NCBI RefSeq assembly: GCF_002937115.1
Contig: NZ_NHRY01000144.1
Span: 797-51,245, forward strand
Reading direction: 5' to 3'
Source of the DNA: Rhodopila globiformis
Lineage (GTDB): Bacteria; Pseudomonadota; Alphaproteobacteria; Acetobacterales; Acetobacteraceae
DNA length: 50,449 nucleotides
Of this stretch, positions 17,579 to 27,775 are shown piece after piece (position 1 is the first letter of the stretch; each line of letters starts with the position of its first letter). Both the position numbers and the translations under genes were made by a program. The notes beneath the pieces are model-generated. The model had not been told where the DNA came from, searched no databases, and worked only from the letters and a program-made list of their open reading frames with translations.

Positions 17579-17740
17579 ATGCGTCGTATTATCTTGATAG
17601 CTCTCCTCAATCTCGTCCTGCTGTCCGGCGCAACCGGGCTGTTGAGCGCCTGCAACACAACGGCTGGCGTCGGCAAGGACGTGAGTGCCACAGGCCATGC
17701 GGTAACGAACACCGCCGATAAGGTGAAATCGGGCATGTAG
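17579..17740 (+). CDS. Entericidin-like small lipoprotein (copy 1)
   Basis: This 53-residue protein has a signal segment ending LLSAC, a good lipobox, then NTTAGVGKDVSATGHAVTNT and ADKVKSGM. The mature CNT-x-x-GxGxDVxxxGxAxxxxA pattern is that of the entericidin EcnA/EcnB family of envelope lipoproteins. AAAAGGAG precedes the ATG. It follows the slipin gene and may share its transcript from box 4. In enterobacteria the family is linked to osmotic or stationary stress; the role here is inferred from family and context. Confidence 0.8.
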   Translation: MRRIILIALLNLVLLSGATGLLSACNTTAGVGKDVSATGHAVTNTADKVKSGM

Positions 17741-17925
17741 CCGCTTTCCAATGACAGGACGTCCGATGGCGGCGAAGCATACGGCCGGCAGTGGCCACGT
17801 TTCCCCGTTCCCGGGCGCTACATGTGTCGTTCACGCGCAAACCTTGAGGATCCCGGCGAGCTTTCGTCTGATCGAATGCTTTCCGTGTCGCGGGGGCGGC
17901 TATTAAGATTGTGGGAGACTCTACA

Positions 17926-18576
17926 ATGGATACCATTGAGCCAAAATATCCCGAGACAACCGGGGCAAAGGCAAGTCCTGCCCCCACGGTCGAAAAAACA
18001 GACCGAGCGCCCCGGATGGACCAGGTCGCTTCATTCGAGCCTCAGTCGGTCGCATTACGCTGGCTCCGGAACGACATACCGTATATCGCAATGCTGCTGC
18101 TCGCCCTGGCGGGCGTTGTTTTCAGGCTGCCGGTTATCTACTGGGTCATTCTGATCCCGGTCTTCGGCATAGTCTCAGTTGTCGCGGGTTGGCGTAATTT
18201 CGTCACGACCAAAGAACGTACCGGACTCGTCCGGCGTGTTGCGCTGGACTGGTGCGCCCTCCTGCTCGCCATCTACCTGCTCTACGACAGCGGCGTACAG
18301 GGAGTGATGAACCGCAACGCCACGTCGCTGGAGATGATGACCCTGCTGGCTCTTGGTACGTTCATCGCCGGCGTGCAGGCCAGCGTTTGGCAAATCTGTG
18401 CCGTCGGCGGGGTGTTGTTCCTGGCGGTTCCCGCTTTGGGCTGGCTTGATCAATCACCCCTGCTTTTGACGGCCGCGACGTGCGTGATCATCGCGCTCGG
18501 TGGTGTTGCATGGTGGGTCATTCAGGGGCGCCCACAGGTGGGAGGCCAAATCCCGTCCCCGACTTCGTCGCTATGA
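17926..18576 (+). CDS. Polytopic membrane protein upstream of the proton ATPase
   Basis: This 216-residue protein has a polar 45-residue N-terminus, then about five hydrophobic segments (near residues 53-70, 73-90, 110-128, 145-165 and 180-200). GGGAG precedes the ATG at 17926. I recognise no family. It ends 34 bp before the P-type ATPase start, so the two are likely co-transcribed, and it may be an accessory subunit of the pump, though nothing in the sequence shows this directly. Confidence 0.6.
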   Translation: MDTIEPKYPETTGAKASPAPTVEKTDRAPRMDQVASFEPQSVALRWLRNDIPYIAMLLLALAGVVFRLPVIYWVILIPVFGIVSVVAGWRNFVTTKERTGLVRRVALDWCALLLAIYLLYDSGVQGVMNRNATSLEMMTLLALGTFIAGVQASVWQICAVGGVLFLAVPALGWLDQSPLLLTAATCVIIALGGVAWWVIQGRPQVGGQIPSPTSSL

Positions 18577-18610
18577 AGCGCTGCCCAGTCGGCGGCATGG
18601 AGGCTTTCTG

Positions 18611-21388
18611 ATGGCACTCGCGACTGACGGCACCCCGGGCCTACCGGCAATCTCCGTCCATGGCGCCCTCGACACCATCGGCAGCGGACTCCAGGCGCTG
18701 GCCACCGCGTTGGCCGAACGCCTCATCGCCCTCCGAGAGGCCGCGACCGTTTTCCTGGACGGCATGATCCAGCACAAGGCCCTGATGACCACGGGCGTGG
18801 TGGCGGGGGCCGCGAGCGTAATCCTGGTGTTGCTCGTGATCAAGATTGTGCGGCATTCGATTGGCAACGGAACACCGCGAAGGCCCCGGGCGCCGCCGTC
18901 GCCTGCGGTCGAGACAAAGGATGACTTGCAGACGCTGCCGTTGCCGGAGTTGGAAAAAATCCTGGCGTCATCGCCGAACGGTCTGAGTGCATCCGAATCA
19001 GCGAAACGGCTGACGCAATATGGACCGAACGAGATCGAAAAGAAACGAACCAATGTCCTGCTGAAGATCCTGTCCTACTTCTGGGGCCCCATCCCGTGGA
19101 TGATCGAAGTGGCGGTGATCCTGTCGGGCGTGGTTCGGCACTGGCCCGATTTTTCCATCATCCTCGTGCTTCTGGTCGCCAACGCCGCGGTTGGTTTCTT
19201 CGAAGAACGCCAGGCGGGCAACGCCATCGAAGCCCTGAAGGCCAAACTGGCGATCAAGGCTCGGGTGCGGCGCGACGGGACGTGGATCACACCGCCGGCG
19301 CGAGAACTGGTGCCGGGTGATGCAATCCGCTTGCGCCTCGGCGACATCGTGCCAGCCGACGCGCGCCTGCTGGACGGTGATGAGGTCTCCGTCGATCAGT
19401 CCGCGCTGACCGGTGAATCTTTGCCGACGACGCGTAAGACCGGTGACGCCGTGTTCTCCGGGTCAATCATACGCCGGGGCGAGGTCAATGCGCTGGTCTA
19501 CGCGACGGGAGGGAAAACCTACTTCGGCAGGACAGCGGACCTGGTCCAGAGCGCCGCTACCGTCAGCCATTTTCAGAGGGCCGTCCTCCGGATTGGCAAC
19601 TACCTGATCATGCTGGCGGTGGCCATGGTAGCGGTGATCATTGCCGCCGCGGTCTGGCATGGCGACCCGATCCTGACGACGTTGCAGTTTGCCCTGGTGT
19701 TGACAGTGGCGGCAATCCCCGTGGCAATGCCCACGGTTCTGTCGGTGACGATGGCGGTCGGTGCCCGTCTGCTCGCGAAGAAGCAGGCGATTGTCAGCAA
19801 ACTGGTCGCGATAGAGGAACTGGCCGGCGTGGACGTGTTGTGTGCGGACAAGACCGGCACCCTGACGCAGAACAAGCTGACCTTGGGTGATCCGTTCTGC
19901 CTGGACAAAATCACTGTCGATCAACTCATCCTTGCCGGCGCGTTGGCCTCTCGGGCCGAGGACGACGTCATCGACCTCGCGGTCCTGGGAGGCCTGAGGA
20001 ACAAGCAGGCGCTGAAGCCGTTTCAGGTCACGCACTTCATGCCGTTCGATCCGGTTCACAAACGGACCGAGGCCGCGGTCACGGGGGCGGATGGCAGCAC
20101 ATTCAAAGTGACGAAGGGGGCGCCTCAGGTCATCCTCGGCCTGTCGGCCAATGAAGCCGCCGTTAAGGCGGCAGTGGACAAAGCTGTCAACGACTTTGCT
20201 GCGCGCGGCTTTCGCGCGCTGGGTGTGGCGCGGGCGGATGGCGACGGGAAATGGCAGTTTCTTGGTATCTTGCCGCTGTTCGATCCCCCGCGAGACGACG
20301 CCAAAGCCACTGTCGCGACCGCGGCCACGATGGGCGTGAAGATCAAGATGGTGACAGGCGATGCCCTGGCGATCGCCCGGGAGACAGCCAGGACGCTGGG
20401 GATGGGCACGAATATTCTCGACGGCGCCACCCTGGGTGACGCCCGGACCGAAGAGACCGCTTCGGTCGCCCGGTCCATCGAGCAGGCCGACGGTTTTGCC
20501 CAGGTGTTCCCGGAGCACAAATTCCACATCGTGGATGTGCTGCAGAAACATGGCCATGCCGTGGGCATGACCGGGGACGGGGTGAATGACGCCCCGGCGC
20601 TGAAGAAGGCCGATTGCGGCTTTGCCGTTTCCGGCGCGACGGATGCGGCACGGGCGGCGGCCTCCATCGTGCTGGTGGCGCCAGGGCTAACCGTGCTGAT
20701 CGACGCGATCAAGGAGAGCCGGAAGATCTTCCAGCGCATGAACAGCTACGCGATGTACCGCATCGCCGAGACGCTGCGCGTGTTGCTGTTCATGACGCTG
20801 GCGATCGTCGTCTTTAATTTCTATCCGCTGACGGCGATCATGATCGTGATGCTGGCGTTGCTGAATGACGGGGCGATTTTGTCCATCGCCTATGACAATG
20901 TCGTCTACAGGAACCAACCTGAGGCATGGAATATGCGGGTGGTTCTTGGCATCGCCACGGTGCTGGGACTCGTTGGTCCGATTGCCGCGTTCGGACTGTT
21001 TTTTCTCGGCGACCGCGTCCTGCACATCGACCGTCCGCAGATCCAGACCATGATGTACCTGCTGCTGTCGGTGGCCGGGCATCTGACGATCTTCCAGACG
21101 CGCACCCGCGGCGCGTGGTGGACGATACGCCCGGCGCCGATACTGTTGCTGGCAGTTGTCGGAACGCAGGTGGTGGCAACAGTGATTTGCGTCTCCGGCT
21201 TCCTTGTGGCCCCTCTCTGGTGGGGATGGGCAGCCATGGTTTGGGGCTATGCCCTGGCTTGGTTCCTGGTGACCGACCCTGTGAAACTGCTCGCGTATCG
21301 GCTGCTCGATCGAACCGGGGGAGGGGGCGAGGTTCCGACCACGCCGGTAACGGCCGGGTTCGAGCCGCAGGCGTTAGCGTCGCACTGA
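18611..21388 (+). CDS. Plasma-membrane H+-exporting P-type ATPase (P3A)
   Basis: This 925-residue pump has an N-terminal extension of about 110 residues with an additional hydrophobic segment, then the cation-ATPase N domain (LPLPELEKILASSPNGLSAS). Other hallmarks are DQSALTGES (actuator, TGE loop), the phosphorylated Asp413 in CADKTGTLTQNKL, the KGAPQVIL nucleotide site, MTGDGVNDAPALKKAD (hinge) and a multi-helix C-terminus. The membrane segment AIPVAMPTVLSV is typical of P3A proton pumps (Pma1-like) and not of Ca, Na/K or heavy-metal types. GGAGG lies before the ATG. Proton export fits acid tolerance. A fragment of a second pump follows directly. Confidence 0.88.
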   Translation: MALATDGTPGLPAISVHGALDTIGSGLQALATALAERLIALREAATVFLDGMIQHKALMTTGVVAGAASVILVLLVIKIVRHSIGNGTPRRPRAPPSPAVETKDDLQTLPLPELEKILASSPNGLSASESAKRLTQYGPNEIEKKRTNVLLKILSYFWGPIPWMIEVAVILSGVVRHWPDFSIILVLLVANAAVGFFEERQAGNAIEALKAKLAIKARVRRDGTWITPPARELVPGDAIRLRLGDIVPADARLLDGDEVSVDQSALTGESLPTTRKTGDAVFSGSIIRRGEVNALVYATGGKTYFGRTADLVQSAATVSHFQRAVLRIGNYLIMLAVAMVAVIIAAAVWHGDPILTTLQFALVLTVAAIPVAMPTVLSVTMAVGARLLAKKQAIVSKLVAIEELAGVDVLCADKTGTLTQNKLTLGDPFCLDKITVDQLILAGALASRAEDDVIDLAVLGGLRNKQALKPFQVTHFMPFDPVHKRTEAAVTGADGSTFKVTKGAPQVILGLSANEAAVKAAVDKAVNDFAARGFRALGVARADGDGKWQFLGILPLFDPPRDDAKATVATAATMGVKIKMVTGDALAIARETARTLGMGTNILDGATLGDARTEETASVARSIEQADGFAQVFPEHKFHIVDVLQKHGHAVGMTGDGVNDAPALKKADCGFAVSGATDAARAAASIVLVAPGLTVLIDAIKESRKIFQRMNSYAMYRIAETLRVLLFMTLAIVVFNFYPLTAIMIVMLALLNDGAILSIAYDNVVYRNQPEAWNMRVVLGIATVLGLVGPIAAFGLFFLGDRVLHIDRPQIQTMMYLLLSVAGHLTIFQTRTRGAWWTIRPAPILLLAVVGTQVVATVICVSGFLVAPLWWGWAAMVWGYALAWFLVTDPVKLLAYRLLDRTGGGGEVPTTPVTAGFEPQALASH

Positions 21389-21418
21389 CAATGAGACAGA
21401 ACATGGGAACGACCGCCC

Positions 21419-21850
21419 ATGCTCACGGGCGAACCGATACCGATCGAAGTCGGTGCGGGTGTGCAGCCTTATGCCGGGGCCCGGGTAAGACGCGGTGAGA
21501 CGGTGGCGGAGGTCTCCGCGACCGGAGCACGCGCCAGGTTCGGCCGCACCGCGGAACTGGGGCGCACCGCCCGGGTCGTCAGGTCCCGGCAGAAGACAGT
21601 ATTGCCTATCGTGCGCAATCTCGCCTGTTTCAGCGGCGCGGTCATTGTGATGCTGTTGGCCTATGCGTATTGGCTTGGGCTGCCCCTGGGCCGACATCAT
21701 TCCGCTCATTTTGACCGCGGTCCTTGCATCGACTCCCGTAGCGCTGCCGGCGACGTTCACGCTCGCATCCGCGCTGGGCGCCCGTGCGCTGGCACGAAAG
21801 GGCGTCCTGCCGACGCGCCTGTCCGCGGTCAATGAAGCCGCGACAAGGAT
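21419..21850 (+). pseudogene. Fragment of a second P-type ATPase
   Basis: This remnant starts at the TGE loop (MLTGEPIPIEVGAGVQPYAG) and reads through ARVRRGETVAEVSATGARAR and VRNLACFSGAVIVMLLAYAY; a frameshift near 21690 then gives PLILTAVLASTPVALPATFT and VLPTRLSAVNEAAT. It stops before the DKTGT site. Residues such as PVALPATFTLASALGARAL place it in the same P3A group as the intact neighbour, but the sequence differs enough to be a separate paralog rather than a recent copy. It is dead: no start, no phosphorylation site, a frameshift. Confidence 0.8.
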
Positions 21851-21974
21851 GTTGGAGGCCGCCGTCACGGACCCCGGCGGCGAGAGTCGCCGCACGTCGC
21901 GAAGGGCGTCTATGCCATCGTCATCGGCCTCGCCCGGGCTTCGCCGAGGGCGGCCGCGGCAGCCCGTTCGCCTG

Positions 21975-22574
21975 CTACGCTGGCGCCACGACGCATGACG
22001 GCACGACATTCCACAGCGTGATAACCCGCACGCCAGGGTGGCTGCGGCTATATCCAAGAATGCTCAAAGCCGCAGGGTCGAAGGTGAAATGCTGCCCTTC
22101 CATCACCGACAGGCCGATCCATCGCGACGCCAGGACACAGCCGAACTGGCCATGGAAGAATAGTGCGACGTTTCCATCCAACTCGCCAAGCCGACTGATA
22201 AGCCGATCGGCGCGGGCGGAAACCTGTGCTGTGGCTTCGCCACCGGGACAGCCGTCGCGAAAGATGTTCCAACCCGGGCGGCTTTGCAGAATGTCCTCGG
22301 AACGCCGCCCTTCGTAATCGCCGTAGTCCCATTCCGCCAGGTCCGGTTCGACGACGGCCGCCTGCCCCGGCATGGCCAGCTCACAGGTTCGCCGGGCGCG
22401 CTGCCGCGGGCTGGTCAATACATGTGCGAACGCAATACCGCGAAGGGCGGGACCGAGTTTGCGCACTTCGTCCTCGCCACGCTCGGTCAAGGGAATGTCC
22501 GAGCGCCCGGTGTGCCTGCCGGAGCGCGACCACTCGGTTTCGCCGTGACGGATCAGATAGAGCCGTAGGGCCAT
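21975..22574 (-). CDS. Histidine phosphatase (phosphoglycerate mutase-like)
   Basis: This 199-residue protein starts MALRLYLIRHGETEWSRSGR, the RHG box with His10 as phosphate acceptor. It continues with HTGRSDIPLTERGEDEVRKL and LTSPRQRARRT (catalytic Arg), EWDYGDYEGR (Glu) and LFFHGQFG (second His). All four catalytic positions are present. The group covers cofactor-dependent phosphoglycerate mutases and broad phosphatases, and this short form is more like the phosphatases. It lies 74 bp after phosphoketolase on the same strand, so it is probably co-transcribed and acts on sugar phosphates. Confidence 0.85.
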   Translation of the reverse strand: MALRLYLIRHGETEWSRSGRHTGRSDIPLTERGEDEVRKLGPALRGIAFAHVLTSPRQRARRTCELAMPGQAAVVEPDLAEWDYGDYEGRRSEDILQSRPGWNIFRDGCPGGEATAQVSARADRLISRLGELDGNVALFFHGQFGCVLASRWIGLSVMEGQHFTFDPAALSILGYSRSHPGVRVITLWNVVPSCVVAPA

Positions 22575-22648
22575 GCGCTATGACACCCGCGTTTTCGCCG
22601 TTGCGGTTGTCGCGTCTGGGACTTTGGCGGCGGCGTCGCGACGGTCGT

Positions 22649-25066
22649 TCATGCGCGACTGCCCCATTTCCAGTTCCGGATCTCCGGCAGGTCCTGGCCG
22701 TGTTTGTCGATGTAGACTTTGTGCTCGATCAGCTTGTCCCGAACAATTTGCTTCAGGTAGTCGCCCTTGCCGCCCAAGCCGGGGACGCGATCCACGACGT
22801 CCTGCACAAGATGGAAGCGGTCCAGATCGTTCTGCACCCGCATATCGAAGGCCGTCGTGATGGTCCCCTCCTCCTTGTAGCCCCGCACATGAAGGTCGCG
22901 GTTGGTTCGGCGATATGTCAGCCGATGCACCAGGGAGGCATAGCCGTGAAAGCCGAAAATAATGGGCTTGTCCCGGGTGAAGAGCGAGTCATAGTCCCGG
23001 TCACTCAGGCCATGCGGGTGCTCGCTCGCGGATTGCAGCCGCATCAGATCAACCACGTTGACAACGCGGATTTTCAGCTCCGGCAGAAGCTCTCGCAGGA
23101 TCGACACTGCCGCCAGGATCTCCAGCGTCGGCGTATCGCCGCAGCACGCCATCACCACATCCGGCTCGCCGCCCTGATCGTTACTGGCCCATTGCCAGAT
23201 GCCAAGGCCCTGGGTGCAGTGCAGGACGGCCTCATCCATGGTCAGCCATTGCGGCAGGGCATGTTTGCCGGCCACCACCACATTGACGTAATGACGGCTG
23301 CGCAGGCAGTGATCGAAGACCGAGAGCAGACAATTGGCGTCAGGCGGCAGGTAGACGCGGACGATATCAGCCTTCTTGTTGATGACATGGTCCAGGAAGC
23401 CGGGATCCTGGTGGGTGAACCCGTTGTGATCCTGCTGCCAGACATGGGACGCGAGCAGATAGTTCAATGATGCGATTTTCCGCCGCCACGGCAGTTCATT
23501 GGTCACTTTCAGCCATTTCGCATGCTGGCTGAACATCGAATCGATAATGCGAATGAACGCCTCATAGCTGTTGAACAGCCCGTGCCGCCCGGTCAGAAGA
23601 TATCCTTCCAGCCAGCCTTCGCACTGATGCTCGCTGAGCATCGAGTCCAGCACTTGCCCGTCCGGCGCGAGAAATTCATCATTATCCTGGACCCGGGCCT
23701 CCCATTGCCGGTTGGTGACTTCGAAGACGGCGCCCAAAAGATTCGATAGCGTCTCGTCAGGGCCGAAGACGCGGAAGTTGCGTTCCGCCGCGTTCAGTTT
23801 GGCGGTGTCGCGCAGGAAGCCGCCCAGCACCATCGTGTCCTGTGCATCGACCGCCCCGGGCGACGGCACGGTGACCGCGTGAAGGTGAAAATCCGGCATC
23901 CGCAGGTCGCGCAACAAAATCCCGCCGTTGGCATGCGGATTGGCGCCCATACGCCGATTGCCCGCCGGCGCCATTTCGGCCAGCTCGGGGATCAGGCGAC
24001 CACTGTCATCAAACAACTCGTCGGCCTTGTAGCTTTTCATCCAGCTTTCGAGGTGCGTGACATGTTCGGGATGGTCCGCATCCACGATCAGGGGCACCTG
24101 ATGCGCCCTGAACGTGCCCTCGACCTTCAGGCCATCGACAAATTTCGGCCCCGTCCAACCCTTGGGCGATCTCAGAACGATCATCGGCCACCGCGGCCGG
24201 GCGGATTCGCTGCGAGTTCGGGCGTTTTCCCGGATCAGCCGGATGTCCGCAATGGCTTTGTCCAGCGTCGTGGCCATCAACCCGTGCATCGTGTCCGGGT
24301 CATCCCCTTCGACGAAATAGGGTGTCCAGCCGCAGCCCTGGAAGAAGTGTTCCAGTTCCCGATGCTCGATCCGCGACAGCACCGTGGGATTGCTGATCTT
24401 GTAGCCGTTCAAATGCAGGATCGGCAGCACGGCGCCGTCGGTGGCGGCGTTGAGAAACTTGTTGGAGTGCCACGCCGTCGCAAGCGGGCCGGTTTCCGCC
24501 TCGCCGTCGCCAACCACGCAGGCGACAATCAGATCGGGGTTGTCGAAGGCAGCCCCGAAGGCGTGGCTGAGGGAATATCCCAGTTCGCCACCTTCATGAA
24601 TCGAACCCGGCGTGCTCGGCGCGACGTGGCTGGAAATGCCGCCCGGAAACGAGAACTGGGTGAACAGCTTTTTCAGCCCGGCTTCGTCCTGGCTGATGTT
24701 CGGGTAAACCTCGCTGTAGGTGCCTTCAAGGTAGGTGTTGCCGACGAGCGCCGGACCGCCATGACCGGGGCCGGCGATGTAGATCATATCGATATCGTGT
24801 TTCTTGATGACACGGTTCAGATGGACATAGATGAAGTTCTGACCCGGCGTTGTGCCCCAATGCCCGACGACCAGCGGTTTGACATGATCCAGCGTCAGCG
24901 GCTCGCGCAGCAGCGGATTGTCATAGAGGTAGATCTGTCCGACCGACAGGTAGTTGGCGGCGCGCCAATAGGCGTCCATCTTGCGCAACTCTTCTGAACC
25001 CGGGGCGGGCGAAAAGCCGGTGTCGTTGCCGATCCGGGACTCCGGCGTCGGAAGGGGACTGTCCAT
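22649..25066 (-). CDS. xfp: Phosphoketolase (xylulose-5-P/fructose-6-P)
   Basis: This 805-residue thiamine-diphosphate enzyme cleaves xylulose 5-phosphate and/or fructose 6-phosphate to acetyl phosphate plus a shorter sugar phosphate. Family blocks are [58 protein letters not shown], the TPP/Mg site [31 protein letters not shown] and a C-terminal DxxNWKWG-like end. The length is normal for the family. Substrate preference cannot be read. A copy of the repeated box and TATAGT lie 123-169 bp upstream on the same strand. The gene sits beside GH65/beta-phosphoglucomutase genes that feed hexose phosphate into it. Confidence 0.95.
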   Translation of the reverse strand: MDSPLPTPESRIGNDTGFSPAPGSEELRKMDAYWRAANYLSVGQIYLYDNPLLREPLTLDHVKPLVVGHWGTTPGQNFIYVHLNRVIKKHDIDMIYIAGPGHGGPALVGNTYLEGTYSEVYPNISQDEAGLKKLFTQFSFPGGISSHVAPSTPGSIHEGGELGYSLSHAFGAAFDNPDLIVACVVGDGEAETGPLATAWHSNKFLNAATDGAVLPILHLNGYKISNPTVLSRIEHRELEHFFQGCGWTPYFVEGDDPDTMHGLMATTLDKAIADIRLIRENARTRSESARPRWPMIVLRSPKGWTGPKFVDGLKVEGTFRAHQVPLIVDADHPEHVTHLESWMKSYKADELFDDSGRLIPELAEMAPAGNRRMGANPHANGGILLRDLRMPDFHLHAVTVPSPGAVDAQDTMVLGGFLRDTAKLNAAERNFRVFGPDETLSNLLGAVFEVTNRQWEARVQDNDEFLAPDGQVLDSMLSEHQCEGWLEGYLLTGRHGLFNSYEAFIRIIDSMFSQHAKWLKVTNELPWRRKIASLNYLLASHVWQQDHNGFTHQDPGFLDHVINKKADIVRVYLPPDANCLLSVFDHCLRSRHYVNVVVAGKHALPQWLTMDEAVLHCTQGLGIWQWASNDQGGEPDVVMACCGDTPTLEILAAVSILRELLPELKIRVVNVVDLMRLQSASEHPHGLSDRDYDSLFTRDKPIIFGFHGYASLVHRLTYRRTNRDLHVRGYKEEGTITTAFDMRVQNDLDRFHLVQDVVDRVPGLGGKGDYLKQIVRDKLIEHKVYIDKHGQDLPEIRNWKWGSRA

Positions 25067-25188
25067 TTAAATAACTCCGGTTATATAACGAAATAAATTG
25101 GCTGCGTGCCGTGTGGTTAATATTCGGCAGCGGCAGGTTCCAACTCGTTACGATACGCCGCGGGTGCTGCCGCCCGGTCAAGATCCTC

Positions 25189-25235
25189 ACTATAATGCGC
25201 CGCGATTCACCCGGAGTAGGTTCGGAAAATACTCA
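25189..25235 (-). promoter_or_regulatory. FixJ-like box and -10 (box 8) for phosphoketolase
   Basis: On the minus strand TGAGTATTTTCCGA (25222-25235) is followed 27 bp later by TATAGT (25189-25194), in the context GCATTATAGTG, which closely resembles the -10 of box 4. The phosphoketolase ATG lies 123 bp downstream. The direction is away from the GH65 operon, which has its own copy. Confidence 0.65.
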
Positions 25236-25288
25236 TAATGCATTTCGGCGAAGCGCCGCGCGGAAACCCGGGCTTTCCGCCGGTTCGC

Positions 25289-27775
25289 TTATCCTTGCTC
25301 GATCGGGACTGGGTCGGGGTTCGGCTTACCGTTGTTTAACTGGAATACACGCGTGGTGCCGCTTGAGAACGCGTGGGTTGTACCGGCGACGGACAAGGAA
25401 ATCGGCGCCGCGTCGAGATCTTCGCCCCGCAGCGAGAGGGCGTCGTGCGTGACGCGCAGATCGATCGAATGGCCTCGATAGCGGATGCGCATGTCGAGGC
25501 ATTCTATTTCCGGCGGCAGTTCGGGATTGAACCGCAACACGTCGTCCTTGACCTCGATCCCTGTCGAGACGCGCAATACCTGGTCCACGGTACCCGCCAT
25601 GGCGCCGAGGTGAACCCCTTCGGCCGTGGTTCCATGCTGGATGTCGGATACGTCGCTTTGCAGCGCCTCGGCAAAGAAGGTCATCGCACTCGGCCGATCG
25701 GCACGCGCCAGGACCCAGGCGTAGACGACACGGCAGAGGGTGGAGCCGTGCGACGTGCGTGCGGCATAATACATGACATTCTTCGGAATTGTATCGTAGG
25801 CGAGCGGATAACCCAGCCGCCCGAACAGCTCCCCAAGTTCCTCGGAGGAAAACAAATAGAACAGCATCACAAGATCAGCTTGTTTCGATGCCTTGTAGCG
25901 GTTAGGACTGTCATTCTCCGCCTCCAGGATCAGATCGAGGCGCTGGATATTGCCGTACCGTGTTCGGTATTTCTGCCAGTCGAGTTCCTGCAGCATGCCG
26001 TAGCCCTCGAACTGGCTGATGATGCCATCGTCATGAAACGGAACGTACATTCGCCTGCTGACGTCGTCCCAACGGGCGATGTCGTCCGATGTTATGCCGA
26101 GCCGCGCCATGAGTTCAGTACGGCGGGTGCCGGCTAACAGGTCCAGCACGTCCATGGTGCGGCATAGCACCCACACGGCCATGACATTCGTATAGGCATT
26201 GTTGTTCAGTCCGGGAGCCGCCGCATCCGGATCGGCGTCGTGGAATTCATCGGGCCCCATGACGCCACTAATTTCGTAGCGTCCACGTTCGGCATTGAAC
26301 CTGGCGATCGAGGACCAGAAGCAGGCGATCTCAAGCATCAGTTCGGCGCCGTAGAACTGCAGAAATTCGATGTCGCGGGTGACCTGGAAATACTGCCAGA
26401 CATTGTAAGCGATCGCGCTTCCCACGTGACGCTGAAGATAGGAGTTATCGGGCACCCAGCGGTTCGAGCGCGGGTTGAGGTTGAACGTATCCGTCTCCTC
26501 CTGGCCGTCGCTACCGCTCTGCCATGGAAACATCGCGCCCTTGTAGCCGGCGGCGCGGGCGGCAACGCGGGCTTCGCCAAGGCGCCGGTAGCGGTAGGTC
26601 AGAAGGGCGCGGGTAATCTCCGGCAGGCGATAGTTGAAGAACGGGAAGATGAACAACTCATCCCAGAAAATATGGCCCTGGTACGCCTCCCCGGTCCAGC
26701 CGCGCGCGGGCACGCCGATGTCGAGGCCGATGGAATGCAGCGAAATGGTCTGCAGCAGGTGGAACATGTTCAGCCGAAGCAGCATCGGGATGTTCAGCTT
26801 GAACTCCGCGCCCGCGTGCTTGATACGCACGTCGAAGCGATGCCACAAATGGTCCCAGATCAACTCATGATCCGCCCTGACTGCGTCGAAGCGGCCAGCG
26901 CGTGCGACGGCCTTGCGCGCTGCCAGCCCGCATTCCGAGATCGCGTTGTCGCGTGAGGTATAGACGGCGGCCAGCTTCTCCACCGTCACCACATCGCCTT
27001 GCTCCAGGACGATCGTCTGTTCCTGGCCGATATAGCCTTGCTCCTCGATGGCGGTGCGCTGCCCCTCGATCCGGCGGCCGTTGGTGAACATCTGCATCCG
27101 GGCCGCCTCGGCGACACCGAGTTGCGACTGGGAGGTGCGCGCCATCAGAAAGACGGTATCCTCGCCAACAATCTCGCCTGTCAGCTCCTCCAGGTGTACG
27201 CCGTTGAATTTTTGATATAGCTTCGCGCCAGCGTTGACGATCCGCCCGTCGATCCCCGAGCGGATTGTCACCGGTCCCGACCAGTTCTCGGCCATCAGCG
27301 TGAGCTGCAGCGCCCCGAGATGCATGTCGGACATCGACACAAGCCGTTGCTCCTGCAACAGGCTTCGTCGCCGCATAGTGTCCTCGAAGCGTATGGCAAG
27401 GCACAGGATGCCGCGCCGCAGATCGAGTTCCTGGCGATAGGATAAGATCGTAACCGAGCGAACATCGAACCAGGCCCCGCCGGCGATCCGAAACTGCAGC
27501 GAGAGCCAGTTAGGAAAATTGACAAGATCTTCGTTCTCCACGACCCGGCCCGCAATATCCGTTTTCAGCCGGTTATAGCCGCCGGCCACATAGGTTCCCG
27601 GATAGTGCACGCCGTCCGCCACCGCCCCGCAGGCGGCCGCGCGCGTGGCGAAATAGCCGTTACCCAGAGTGCAGAGGGCTTCCCGGATGCCCTCCTTGTC
27701 CGGCTCGAACCCGTCGAATACCAGCGACCATACGGAACCGGGCTGCGCCGGCAGGCTTCCTGTGCTGGTTAGCAT
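25289..27775 (-). CDS. GH65 disaccharide phosphorylase (copy A)
   Basis: This 828-residue glycoside hydrolase family 65 enzyme uses phosphate to split an alpha-linked glucose disaccharide (trehalose, maltose or kojibiose type) to beta-glucose 1-phosphate. It has an N-terminal beta-sandwich (WSLVFDGFEPDKEGIREALC, LGNGYFATRA), an (alpha/alpha)6 barrel with WDELFIFPFFNYRLPEI, the general acid Glu510 in GVMGPDEFHD, and a phosphate-site TSHGSTLCRVVYAW. The start at 27775 overlaps the stop of the preceding GH65 gene by seven bases. A longer frame upstream is a shadow. Specificity cannot be assigned. Confidence 0.9.
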   Translation of the reverse strand: MLTSTGSLPAQPGSVWSLVFDGFEPDKEGIREALCTLGNGYFATRAAACGAVADGVHYPGTYVAGGYNRLKTDIAGRVVENEDLVNFPNWLSLQFRIAGGAWFDVRSVTILSYRQELDLRRGILCLAIRFEDTMRRRSLLQEQRLVSMSDMHLGALQLTLMAENWSGPVTIRSGIDGRIVNAGAKLYQKFNGVHLEELTGEIVGEDTVFLMARTSQSQLGVAEAARMQMFTNGRRIEGQRTAIEEQGYIGQEQTIVLEQGDVVTVEKLAAVYTSRDNAISECGLAARKAVARAGRFDAVRADHELIWDHLWHRFDVRIKHAGAEFKLNIPMLLRLNMFHLLQTISLHSIGLDIGVPARGWTGEAYQGHIFWDELFIFPFFNYRLPEITRALLTYRYRRLGEARVAARAAGYKGAMFPWQSGSDGQEETDTFNLNPRSNRWVPDNSYLQRHVGSAIAYNVWQYFQVTRDIEFLQFYGAELMLEIACFWSSIARFNAERGRYEISGVMGPDEFHDADPDAAAPGLNNNAYTNVMAVWVLCRTMDVLDLLAGTRRTELMARLGITSDDIARWDDVSRRMYVPFHDDGIISQFEGYGMLQELDWQKYRTRYGNIQRLDLILEAENDSPNRYKASKQADLVMLFYLFSSEELGELFGRLGYPLAYDTIPKNVMYYAARTSHGSTLCRVVYAWVLARADRPSAMTFFAEALQSDVSDIQHGTTAEGVHLGAMAGTVDQVLRVSTGIEVKDDVLRFNPELPPEIECLDMRIRYRGHSIDLRVTHDALSLRGEDLDAAPISLSVAGTTHAFSSGTTRVFQLNNGKPNPDPVPIEQG

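Noticed and set aside
23879-24997. 372-residue plus-strand open frame
   Set aside because: It is the antisense shadow of phosphoketolase: Arg/Gln/Val-rich composition, no ribosome site, no family pattern.
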